The notes under the pieces were generated by a model. The model was not told where the DNA came from. It saw nothing but the letters and a program-made list of their open reading frames with translations, and searched no databases. The position numbers and the translations under genes were made by a program. This document shows positions 6,754 to 13,716 of a stretch of DNA of 28,158 bases, in pieces. Every line of letters starts with the position of its first letter. The stretch's first letter is position 1. The stretch is from JBBQXK01 sp038251625 (GTDB lineage: Bacteria > Pseudomonadota > Alphaproteobacteria > Rhodobacterales > Rhodobacteraceae): positions 1 through 28,158 of the forward strand of contig JBBSBE010000043.1 of the NCBI GenBank assembly GCA_038251625.1, read 5' to 3'.

Positions 6754-8373
6754 ATGGACAGCATGGCCGAAGACCTGCGCACGATGGTGCGCCGCCCCCT
6801 GACCGAGGCGCATGTGGCGCGTCTGCGGCGCGAGGGCACCGAACAGACCGTGGAAGAGGGCGAGATCATCCTGCGCTCGGGCGACGTGCTGGACCGGTTC
6901 CTGTTCGTCGAAGACGGCCGCTTCGCGATCTGGGATCCGCGCCGGGACGCACAGGTTGGCGAGGCGTCCCTCGGCCCCGGCCAGTTCATCAGCGAGATCG
7001 GCCTTCTGAACGGCGGATCGATCCTCAACACCATCCGGGCCATGGCGCCGGGGCGGCTGACGGTTGTACCGCGCGCGGCGATGCTGGCGCTGATGTCGGC
7101 GATCCCGGAGATGAGCGATATCATCGTCTCGGTGCTTGCCGCGCGGCGCCGCGCGATGGTGGATCAAGGCTGGAGCGGGATCACCATCGTAGGCCCCGCC
7201 GAGGATCGGCGGGTGCGCCGGATCGCGGCTTTCGCGGCCCGCAACCGCCTGCCCGTGACGCTGCTCGATCCTGCGTCTCCGGCAGCGGAAGAGTTGGGTG
7301 AAAGCTGCCGGTTCGAGCCCGGTGCCGCGCCGCAGGTGGTGCTCGGCCATGGCGAGGTGCTGGATGATATCACCCCCGCCGCCCTTGCGGCGCGGCTGGG
7401 CCTTGCCTTCGATCCCGGCACCGCAAGCACGTTTGACGTGGCCATCGTGGGCGGCGGCCCGTCGGGCGTGGCGGCGGGGGTTTACGCCGGGGCAGAGGGG
7501 CTGTCGGCGCTGATCGTCGAAGATATGGCGGTGGGGGGGCAGGCCGGCACCTCAAGCCGGATCGAGAACTACATGGGCTTTCCGACCGGGATTTCCGGCG
7601 CTGATCTGTGCTGGCGGGGCGAGGTGCAGGCGATGAAATTCGGCACCCGTTTCGCGATGCCGCACCGCGTGTCGACCTGCCGGCCCGAGGGCGACAATTG
7701 GTGCCTGACGCTTGACAACGGCGCACGGGTGCTGGCGCGGTCCGTGGTGGTGGCAACGGGGGTGGAATACCGCCGCCTTCCGCTGCCGCGTCTGGAAGAA
7801 TTCGAAGGTGCGGGTGTCTATTATGCCGCGACCGAGATGGAGGCGCGCTGGTGCCGCGAAAGCGAGGTTGTGGTGATCGGCGGCGGCAATTCCGCCGGGC
7901 AGGCCGCAATGTACCTCAGCCGCAGCTCCAAGCACGTGCATGTGCTGGTACGCGGGCAATCGCTTGCTGCCTCGATGAGTGCCTATCTGATCGGGCGGCT
8001 GACGCAGGAGCCGAATGTATCAATCCACTATCAGGCGCAGGTGACGGCGCTGCAGGGGGGCGACGCGCTGGAAAGCGTGACGATCCATGATGGCATCGAA
8101 GGGTGCGATTGGCAGGTGCCCGCGCGGGCTGTTTTCGTGATGGTCGGGGCGCAGCCCAACACCGGGTGGCTGGATGGCCGGGTGGCGGTGGACCGTGCGG
8201 GGTTTATCCAGACCGGGGCCGCGGCGGGCGGCGAAGGGCTTTACGCCACGTCCTGCCCCGGCATCTTTGCGGTGGGCGACGTGCGGGCGGGCAGCGTGAA
8301 GCGGGTGGCAAGCGCCGTCGGCGAGGGATCGGTTGTCATCTCCGAGGTCTGGAAACATCTGGCGGGCCGGTAG
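6754..8373 (+). CDS. CNB domain / thioredoxin-reductase-like FAD oxidoreductase fusion
   Basis: Three parts are visible. Residues about 15-135 are a cyclic-nucleotide-binding (Crp-like) beta-roll, but the phosphate-cassette Arg is absent (EIGLLNGGSILNTIRA). Residues about 140-218 resemble a degenerate thioredoxin-fold segment (GITIVGP...FAARNRLPVTLLD). Residues about 226-539 are a thioredoxin-reductase-like core with FAD motif VGGGPSG (232-238), NAD(P)H motif VIGGGNSAG near 373 and C-terminal GIFAVGDV. The redox CxxC expected between them is replaced (YYAATEMEARW), so disulfide reductase activity is unlikely. The substrate is unknown. The ATG directly follows the ycjF TGA; AAGGAG at 6739-6744 is its ribosome-binding site. 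Translational coupling to ycjXF is likely. Confidence 0.88.
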   Translation: MDSMAEDLRTMVRRPLTEAHVARLRREGTEQTVEEGEIILRSGDVLDRFLFVEDGRFAIWDPRRDAQVGEASLGPGQFISEIGLLNGGSILNTIRAMAPGRLTVVPRAAMLALMSAIPEMSDIIVSVLAARRRAMVDQGWSGITIVGPAEDRRVRRIAAFAARNRLPVTLLDPASPAAEELGESCRFEPGAAPQVVLGHGEVLDDITPAALAARLGLAFDPGTASTFDVAIVGGGPSGVAAGVYAGAEGLSALIVEDMAVGGQAGTSSRIENYMGFPTGISGADLCWRGEVQAMKFGTRFAMPHRVSTCRPEGDNWCLTLDNGARVLARSVVVATGVEYRRLPLPRLEEFEGAGVYYAATEMEARWCRESEVVVIGGGNSAGQAAMYLSRSSKHVHVLVRGQSLAASMSAYLIGRLTQEPNVSIHYQAQVTALQGGDALESVTIHDGIEGCDWQVPARAVFVMVGAQPNTGWLDGRVAVDRAGFIQTGAAAGGEGLYATSCPGIFAVGDVRAGSVKRVASAVGEGSVVISEVWKHLAGR

Positions 8374-8379
8374 GGGCGC

Positions 8380-8401
8380 AAGGGGGGCCATGGCCCCCCT
8401 T
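8380..8401 (+). terminator. 22-bp G6/C6 palindrome after the flavoprotein gene
   Basis: AAGGGGGGCCA followed by its exact reverse complement begins 7 bases after the stop codon. The stem is very strong but no T-run follows (TGGACCCCC), so intrinsic termination is uncertain. It also looks like the first part of the GC-rich intergenic repeat that continues to about 8512. Confidence 0.45.
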
Positions 8402-8447
8402 GGACCCCCATCGCCCCGAAAGTCGGGCGTTGGCGCGGGCGGCGGTT

Positions 8448-8512
8448 GGGGGCGCTGCCCCCGCGACCGTTCCGGTCGCCCCCCCGGGATATTTGGGCAG
8501 AGAAGAAGCAGG
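8448..8512. repeat. GC-rich double-hairpin intergenic repeat
   Basis: Two tandem hairpins: GGGGGC-GCT-GCCCCC (8448-8462) and GCGACC-GTTCC-GGTCGC (8463-8479). They are followed by a C-run and the tail GGGATATTTGGGCAG with AGAAGAAG. I recall similar G-run/C-run hairpins with a (G)GATATTT...AGAAGAAG tail between genes of many Rhodobacteraceae; this cannot be verified here. No second full copy occurs in this window. Confidence 0.55.
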
Positions 8513-8520
8513 GGGCGGGC

Positions 8521-8549
8521 TTGCCGGGGTTTCGGCAGGGCCCTATAAC
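8521..8549 (+). promoter_or_regulatory. sigma-70 promoter of ileS
   Basis: TTGCCG (8521-8526) and TATAAC (8544-8549) are separated by exactly 17 bases. Transcription would start near 8556, giving a leader of about 100 bases before ileS. It lies just after the GC-rich repeat. Confidence 0.6.
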
Positions 8550-8588
8550 GCGCGGCATGTGGATCGGGCCCGCCTTGCGAATTAGCGG

Positions 8589-8615
8589 CCCGGCGTCCTG
8601 ATCAGGGGCGCCGGG
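8589..8615 (+). promoter_or_regulatory. hairpin in the ileS leader
   Basis: CCCGGCG (8589-8595) pairs with CGCCGGG (8609-8615), with an inner palindrome CCTGATCAGG (8597-8606). A TTTTT run occurs at 8625-8629, nine bases after the stem, which is too far for a classical terminator. It may be an attenuator-like or RNA-stability structure; no leader peptide or T-box sequence is evident. Confidence 0.35.
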
Positions 8616-8659
8616 ACCTTCGGCTTTTTCCCCGTTTCCTTCAGTCAAGGATGGCCGCC

Positions 8660-11599
8660 ATGAGCGCCGATACTGCCCCCACGCCCGACTATCGCGATAC
8701 CGTTTTCCTGCCCGAAACCGACTTTCCCATGCGCGCGGGCCTGCCGCAGCGCGAGCCCGAGTGGTTGGCGCGCTGGGCAGAGATCGGCGTTTATGACCGC
8801 CTGCGCAGCAGCGCCTCTGGGCGTGTCCCGTTCGTGCTGCACGATGGCCCGCCCTATGCCAACGGGCACCTGCACATCGGCCATGCGCTGAACAAGGTGC
8901 TGAAGGATATGGTGGTGCGGTCCCAGCAGATGATGGGCCGCGATGCGCGCTATGTGCCGGGCTGGGATTGCCACGGCTTGCCGATCGAATGGAAGATCGA
9001 GGAGCAGTACCGCGCCAAGGGGCTGAACAAGGACGATGTGGACGTGGTGGCCTTCCGCCAGGAATGCCGCAAGTTCGCCGAAGGCTGGATCGACGTCCAG
9101 CGCGAGGAGTTCAAGCGGCTGGGCGTGACGGGGGCCTGGGATCGGCCGTATCTGACGATGGACTACCACGCGGAGGCGGTGATCGCGGGCGAGTTCATGG
9201 CGTTTCTGATGAATGGGTCGCTGTATCAGGGGTCGAAGCCGGTGATGTGGTCGCCGGTGGAGAAGACCGCGCTGGCCGAGGCGGAGGTGGAGTATCACGA
9301 CCATACGAGCCATCAGGTGTGGGTGGCTTTCGGTGCCCGAAGCCAGTCGGGGCGGAGGGACAAGGCTGACCTTGACCTGATCGCTCCTGACACGAGAGTC
9401 TATGCGGTGATCTGGACTACGACGCCTTGGACCATTCCCCAGAACCGAGCCATCGCGTTCAATCCTTCAATCAGTTATTCGATCTTCCTCGTGGCGGCGG
9501 TAGCCGAGGGCGCATCCGCTAGGGTTGGTCAGCGCCTTATGTTTGCTGACTCGCGCGTTGAAGAGGCCATGAAGGCTGGAAAGGTCACGGACTACGTTCG
9601 AGAGCGTAGCATCGACGCTGACGAACTTCAGGGCCTTGCGTTTCACCACCCGTTCTATGACGCGTCGGGAGAGCGCCAGGAGTGGAACTATTACGTCCCC
9701 ATGCTCCCCGGCGACCACGTCACCGACGATGCGGGCACCGGGTTCGTCCATACGGCCCCCAGCCACGGCGACGACGATTACATCCTTGGCCAGAAGTTCG
9801 GCCTGCCGATGACCTACAACGTCGAGCCCGACGGCAGCTACCGCGCCGACCTGCCGCTTTTCGGCGGGCAGCACATCATCCTGCCCGATGGCAAGGAGGG
9901 CCCGGCCAACGTCAGCGTGATCAAGCAACTGGCCTATGCGGGCGCGCTTTTTGCCAAGGCGAAGCTCAAGCATTCCTACCCTCATTCGTGGCGCTCCAAG
10001 GCCCCGGTGATCTATCGCAACACGCCGCAATGGTTCGTGGCCATCGACCGCACGCTCGACGACGGCATGGGCACCTATGGCCAGACGATCCGCACGCGGG
10101 CGCTCAATTCGATCAACCAGCTTGTGACATGGACGCCGCAAACGGGGCGCAACCGCCTCCATTCCATGATCGAGGCGCGGCCCGACTGGGTGCTGTCGCG
10201 CCAGCGCGCCTGGGGCGTGCCGCTGACCTGTTTCGTCAGGAAGGGTGCAAAGCCCACCGATGCCGACTTCCTGCTGCGCGACCCGCGCGTGAATGCCCGC
10301 ATCGTTCAGGCGTTCGAGGCCGAAGGGGCGGATGTCTGGTACGTGCAAGGATTCAAGGAACGTATCCTTGATGGGCTTGTGGATAGCGCAGATTATGAAC
10401 AGGTGTTCGATATCCTCGACGTGTGGTTCGATTCAGGCTCCACCCATGCGTTCGTGCTGCGCGACCGGGCAGACGGGGCGGCGGACGGAATTGCCGACCT
10501 CTACCTCGAAGGCACCGACCAGCATCGCGGCTGGTTCCATTCCAGCCTTCTGCAGGCCTGCGGCACCAAGGGGCGCGCGCCCTATCGGGGGGTGCTAACC
10601 CACGGCTTCACGCTGGATGAGAAGGGCATGAAGATGTCCAAATCGCTGGGCAACACCGTGGGCCCGCAGGAGGTGATCGACGAATATGGCGCCGATATCC
10701 TGCGGCTCTGGGTGGCGCAGGCCGATTTCACCATCGACCAGCGGATCGGCAAGGAAATCCTGAAAGGCGTGGCCGACAGCTACCGCCGCCTGCGCAACAC
10801 GCTGCGCTTCATGCTGGGGAACCTGAAAGGCTTCGGCGACGCAGAGCGGGTGGACGCCGCCGACATGCCGGAACTCGAACGCTGGGTGCTGCACCGCCTG
10901 GCGGAACTGGATGGCGAGGTGCGCAAGGGCTATGCCGCCTACGATTTCCAGGGCGTGTTCACCAAGCTTTTCGCCTTTGCCACCACGGACCTTTCCTCGG
11001 TCTATTTCGACATCCGCAAGGATGCGCTTTACTGCGATCCGCCCGGGTCCCTGCGCCGCCGCGCGGCCCGCACGGTGCTTGATCTGCTCTTCCACCGCCT
11101 GACCGCGTGGCTGGCCCCGATCCTGGTCTTCACGGCCGAGGATGTGTGGCTTTCGCGCTTCCCCGATGCCGCGGACAGCATCCATCTGCACGACTTCCCC
11201 GACACGCCGGCTGACTGGCTGAACCCCGACCTTGCGGCCAGATGGGCGCGGCTGCGGCAGGTGCGGCGGGTGGTGACGGCGGCCTTGGAGGTGCAGCGCA
11301 CGGCCAAGGTGATCGGCGCCTCGCTGGAGGCCGCCCCAGTGGTGCATGTCGAGGATAAGGCCACACTGGCCGACCTCAAGTCGGTGCCCTTTGCCGAGTT
11401 GTGCATCACCTCGGGCCTGCAACTCACTGCCGATCCGGCCCCGGCCGAGGCCTTCCGCCTGCCCGATACCCCCGGTGTCGGTGTGGTGTTCGAGCCTGCC
11501 ACGGGCGAGAAGTGCCAGCGTTGCTGGCAGATCCTGCCGGATGTGGGCACCCATGCGCATGCCCACACCTGCGCGCGGTGCGACGCGGCGCTGGGCTGA
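8660..11599 (+). CDS. ileS: isoleucyl-tRNA synthetase
   Basis: Charges tRNA-Ile with isoleucine and edits misactivated valine. Class I signatures are present: HLHIGH at about residues 70-75 and KMSKS at about 658-662. The CP1 editing domain shows WTTTPWTIP and GTGFVHTAPSHGDDD. A C-terminal zinc motif has CQRCW and CARC. The 979-residue length is normal. AAGGA (8647-8651) lies 8 bases before ATG 8660 and overlaps the alternative ATG 8651, so 8660 is preferred. Roughly 9310-9670 (residues about 217-337, in the editing domain) uses AGA, AGG, CGA, CCT, ACT and TCA codons rare in the flanks and is lower in GC, suggesting homologous replacement from another lineage. Confidence 0.97.
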   Translation: MSADTAPTPDYRDTVFLPETDFPMRAGLPQREPEWLARWAEIGVYDRLRSSASGRVPFVLHDGPPYANGHLHIGHALNKVLKDMVVRSQQMMGRDARYVPGWDCHGLPIEWKIEEQYRAKGLNKDDVDVVAFRQECRKFAEGWIDVQREEFKRLGVTGAWDRPYLTMDYHAEAVIAGEFMAFLMNGSLYQGSKPVMWSPVEKTALAEAEVEYHDHTSHQVWVAFGARSQSGRRDKADLDLIAPDTRVYAVIWTTTPWTIPQNRAIAFNPSISYSIFLVAAVAEGASARVGQRLMFADSRVEEAMKAGKVTDYVRERSIDADELQGLAFHHPFYDASGERQEWNYYVPMLPGDHVTDDAGTGFVHTAPSHGDDDYILGQKFGLPMTYNVEPDGSYRADLPLFGGQHIILPDGKEGPANVSVIKQLAYAGALFAKAKLKHSYPHSWRSKAPVIYRNTPQWFVAIDRTLDDGMGTYGQTIRTRALNSINQLVTWTPQTGRNRLHSMIEARPDWVLSRQRAWGVPLTCFVRKGAKPTDADFLLRDPRVNARIVQAFEAEGADVWYVQGFKERILDGLVDSADYEQVFDILDVWFDSGSTHAFVLRDRADGAADGIADLYLEGTDQHRGWFHSSLLQACGTKGRAPYRGVLTHGFTLDEKGMKMSKSLGNTVGPQEVIDEYGADILRLWVAQADFTIDQRIGKEILKGVADSYRRLRNTLRFMLGNLKGFGDAERVDAADMPELERWVLHRLAELDGEVRKGYAAYDFQGVFTKLFAFATTDLSSVYFDIRKDALYCDPPGSLRRRAARTVLDLLFHRLTAWLAPILVFTAEDVWLSRFPDAADSIHLHDFPDTPADWLNPDLAARWARLRQVRRVVTAALEVQRTAKVIGASLEAAPVVHVEDKATLADLKSVPFAELCITSGLQLTADPAPAEAFRLPDTPGVGVVFEPATGEKCQRCWQILPDVGTHAHAHTCARCDAALG

Positions 11600-11615
11600 T
11601 AGCGCCCCGAAAAAA

Positions 11616-11648
11616 GTAGGGTGCGCATTCATGGCGCACCTCTGCTAC
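11616..11648. repeat. imperfect REP-like hairpin, GTAGGGTG family
   Basis: GTAG then GGTGCGC (11620-11626), loop ATTCATG, GCGCACC (11634-11640), and after four unpaired bases CTAC (11645-11648). It shares the GTAGGGTG head and CTAC end with the perfect palindrome at 4147-4170. It lies 16 bases after the ileS stop and just ahead of the next gene's ribosome-binding site, so it may also attenuate readthrough. Confidence 0.55.
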
Positions 11649-11673
11649 CCTTCCCGAAAACGGGAGGACGACC

Positions 11674-13212
11674 ATGACCATCTACCGCAGCCCCTGGGCT
11701 GACCTGCCTCTGACCGGGCTGACAATCACCGAGCGTCTCTTTCAGGGGTTGGAGCCTCGGCTGGGTGAGACGGTGATCGTGGATGGTCCGACCGGCGCGG
11801 GCCTGACCGCTGGCGCCGTGATCGAGGGCGTGAAGCGGCTGGCGGGCGGGCTTGCCGCGCGCGGGATCGGGCCGGGGCATGTGGTGGCGCTGATGGCACC
11901 GAACATGCCCGATTACGTGGTGGCGTTTCACGGGGTCCTTTGGGCCGGGGCGACGGTGACCACCATCAACCCCAGCTATACCGCGCCCGAAGTGCATCAC
12001 CAGCTTGCCGACAGTGGGGCCACGCTGCTCATCACCATTCCGGCTTTCCTTGAGACGGCCCGCGCCGCCGTCGAGGGCACCGCCGTGACCGCCATCGCGG
12101 TGATTGGCGGTGACGATGCAGACGCGTCTTTCGAGGCGCTTATGGGCGATCCCCTGGCCGCGCAGGTGCCGGTCGATGTGGTGCAGGATACCGCCGTCCT
12201 GCCCTATTCATCGGGGACCACCGGGCTGCCGAAGGGCGTGATGCTGACGCATCGCAACCTTGTGGTGAACGTCGATCAATGCGCGGCGGTGCTTGGTACG
12301 GATACCGGCGACTGGTCGGTGGCCTTCCTGCCGTTCTTTCACATCTACGGGCAGACGGTGCTGATGAACCTGCATCTGGCCATCGGCGCCAGTGTGGTGA
12401 CGATGCCGCGGTTCGATCTTGCGCTTTTCCTCAAGCTTTGTGCCGACTATCGCACGCGGCAGGTCTATGTGGCCCCTCCCGTCGCGGTCGCTCTGGCAAA
12501 GCATCCGGCGGTGGACGGCTTTGATCTTTCCGCCGTCAAACGCCTTTTTTCCGGCGCGGCGCCGCTGGGGGGCGATGTGGCCGATGCCGTAGGCCGCAGG
12601 CTCGATCTCGAGGCGGTGCAGGGCTATGGGATGACCGAGCTGAGCCCTGTCAGCCACGCCTCGCCCATTGGCGCTTCGCGGTCGGGGACGGTGGGGTGGA
12701 CGCTGCCCAACACCGAATGCCGCCTTGTCGATCCGATCTCGGGCGATGATGCGCCGGAGGGCGAGCTTTGGGTGCGGGGGCCGCAGGTGATGAAGGGCTA
12801 TCACCGCAATGCAGCCGCGACCGCCACGACGTTGACGGAGGACGGATGGCTGAAGACCGGCGATATCGGCAGCATGGATGCCGATGGCTACCTAGCCATC
12901 ACAGACCGGGTGAAGGAACTGATCAAGGTCAAGGGCTTCCAGGTCGCCCCTGCCGAAGTGGAAGCCGCGTTGCTGACGCATCCGGGCATCGCTGATGCCG
13001 CCGTGATCGGGCGCGCGGATGATGAAGCGGGCGAGGTGCCACTGGCCTTTGTCGTTCGTGCCGCAGGGGACGAGGCGACACCCGAGGATATCCTTGCGCA
13101 CCTGTCGGGCCGTCTGGCCAGCTACAAGCTGCCGCGCGAGTTCCGCTTCACCGATACCATTCCAAAATCGCCATCGGGCAAGATCCTGCGCAGGCTGTTG
13201 CGCACCGCCTGA
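11674..13212 (+). CDS. AMP-binding acyl/aryl-CoA ligase (4-coumarate-CoA ligase-like)
   Basis: An ANL-superfamily enzyme that activates a carboxylic acid as acyl-AMP and transfers it to CoA. Motifs: YSSGTTGLPKGVMLTH (ATP/phosphate loop, about residues 178-193), QGYGMTEL, WLKTGD, RVKELIKVKGFQVAPAEVE (hinge) and the catalytic lysine region PKSPSGKILRR near the C terminus. The pattern is closest to plant-type 4-coumarate-CoA ligases and their bacterial relatives, but the true substrate (aromatic or medium-chain acid) cannot be read off. All key residues are intact and 512 residues is full length. GGAGG at 11663-11667 lies 6 bases before the ATG. It has no metabolic tie to ileS upstream; the spacer holds a REP-like hairpin. 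Confidence 0.93.
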   Translation: MTIYRSPWADLPLTGLTITERLFQGLEPRLGETVIVDGPTGAGLTAGAVIEGVKRLAGGLAARGIGPGHVVALMAPNMPDYVVAFHGVLWAGATVTTINPSYTAPEVHHQLADSGATLLITIPAFLETARAAVEGTAVTAIAVIGGDDADASFEALMGDPLAAQVPVDVVQDTAVLPYSSGTTGLPKGVMLTHRNLVVNVDQCAAVLGTDTGDWSVAFLPFFHIYGQTVLMNLHLAIGASVVTMPRFDLALFLKLCADYRTRQVYVAPPVAVALAKHPAVDGFDLSAVKRLFSGAAPLGGDVADAVGRRLDLEAVQGYGMTELSPVSHASPIGASRSGTVGWTLPNTECRLVDPISGDDAPEGELWVRGPQVMKGYHRNAAATATTLTEDGWLKTGDIGSMDADGYLAITDRVKELIKVKGFQVAPAEVEAALLTHPGIADAAVIGRADDEAGEVPLAFVVRAAGDEATPEDILAHLSGRLASYKLPREFRFTDTIPKSPSGKILRRLLRTA

Positions 13213-13229
13213 GGCGGAAATCGCGGTTG

Positions 13230-13248
13230 CCCGCCCGCTGACGGCGGG
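13230..13248 (+). terminator. weak hairpin after the CoA ligase gene
   Basis: CCCGCC and GGCGGG pair with a 7-base loop, 18 bases after the stop. No T-run follows, so it is only a possible end for the upstream transcript. Confidence 0.25.
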
Positions 13249-13254
13249 GCCCGC

Positions 13255-13283
13255 TTGCATCCGGTCGGGCCTCGCCGCACACT
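13255..13283 (+). promoter_or_regulatory. candidate promoter of the cdd operon
   Basis: TTGCAT (13255-13260) and CACACT (13278-13283) are 17 bases apart. Both are weak matches to consensus, but the RutR-like operator begins directly after the -10-like box and would cover the start point near 13290, a common repressor layout. Confidence 0.3.
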
Positions 13284-13299
13284 CTGACCGAATGGTCAA
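13284..13299 (+). promoter_or_regulatory. RutR-like operator upstream of cdd
   Basis: CTGACCGAATGGTCAA matches the RutR consensus TTGACCAnnTGGTCAA at 12 of 14 defined positions, the right half-site perfectly. RutR is the TetR-family uracil-responsive regulator of pyrimidine metabolism. The site is 24 bases before the cdd ATG, at the head of a pyrimidine nucleoside salvage operon. No rutR gene lies in this window. Another TetR-family regulator could recognise a similar site. Confidence 0.6.
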
Positions 13300-13323
13300 A
13301 CCGCCCGCACAAAGGAAGCGACG

Positions 13324-13716
13324 ATGACGCTAGAGCAAGCCGCGCTGGATGTCCGCACCCGCGCTTACGCCCCGTATTCCGGCTTTCAGGTGGGGGCCGC
13401 CATCCGGGCGGAAAGTGGCGCTGTCCACGTGGGTTGCAACGTCGAGAACGTGGCCTATCCCGAAGGCACCTGCGCCGAAGCGGGCGCCATCGCCGCGATG
13501 ATTGCGGCGGGCGATACCCGCATCGCCGAGGTTTTCGTGGTGGCCGACAGCCCCGATCCCGTTCCCCCCTGCGGCGGCTGCCGCCAGAAGATCGCCGAGT
13601 TTGCGGGCCCCGATGTGCAGGTGACCATGGCCACCGTCAGCGGCGCGCGCCGCAGCGTGCTGGTGGCTGACCTTCTGCCCGGCAGCTTTACGGCGGCGCA
13701 CATGGGCAGGCCATGA
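13324..13716 (+). CDS. cdd: cytidine deaminase
   Basis: Deaminates cytidine and deoxycytidine to uridine and deoxyuridine. The zinc site is clear: Cys50-Ala-Glu52 within CNVENVAYPEGTCAEAG, with Cys83 and Cys86 in PCGGCRQ. Glu52 is the proton shuttle. At 130 residues it is the small homotetrameric type. AAGGAAG at 13312-13318 precedes the ATG. It is the first gene of the cdd-deoA-deoB-add-upp operon and its stop overlaps the deoA start (ATGA). Confidence 0.96.
   Translation: MTLEQAALDVRTRAYAPYSGFQVGAAIRAESGAVHVGCNVENVAYPEGTCAEAGAIAAMIAAGDTRIAEVFVVADSPDPVPPCGGCRQKIAEFAGPDVQVTMATVSGARRSVLVADLLPGSFTAAHMGRP

Noticed and set aside
5548..7350. A 600-codon open frame on the minus strand
   Set aside because: It is antisense to ycjF and the flavoprotein gene, which have clear family matches; the translation is low-complexity.
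11616..11648. Intrinsic terminator of ileS
   Set aside because: The hairpin is real but is followed by CTACCC, not a T-run; it fits better as a REP-like element.
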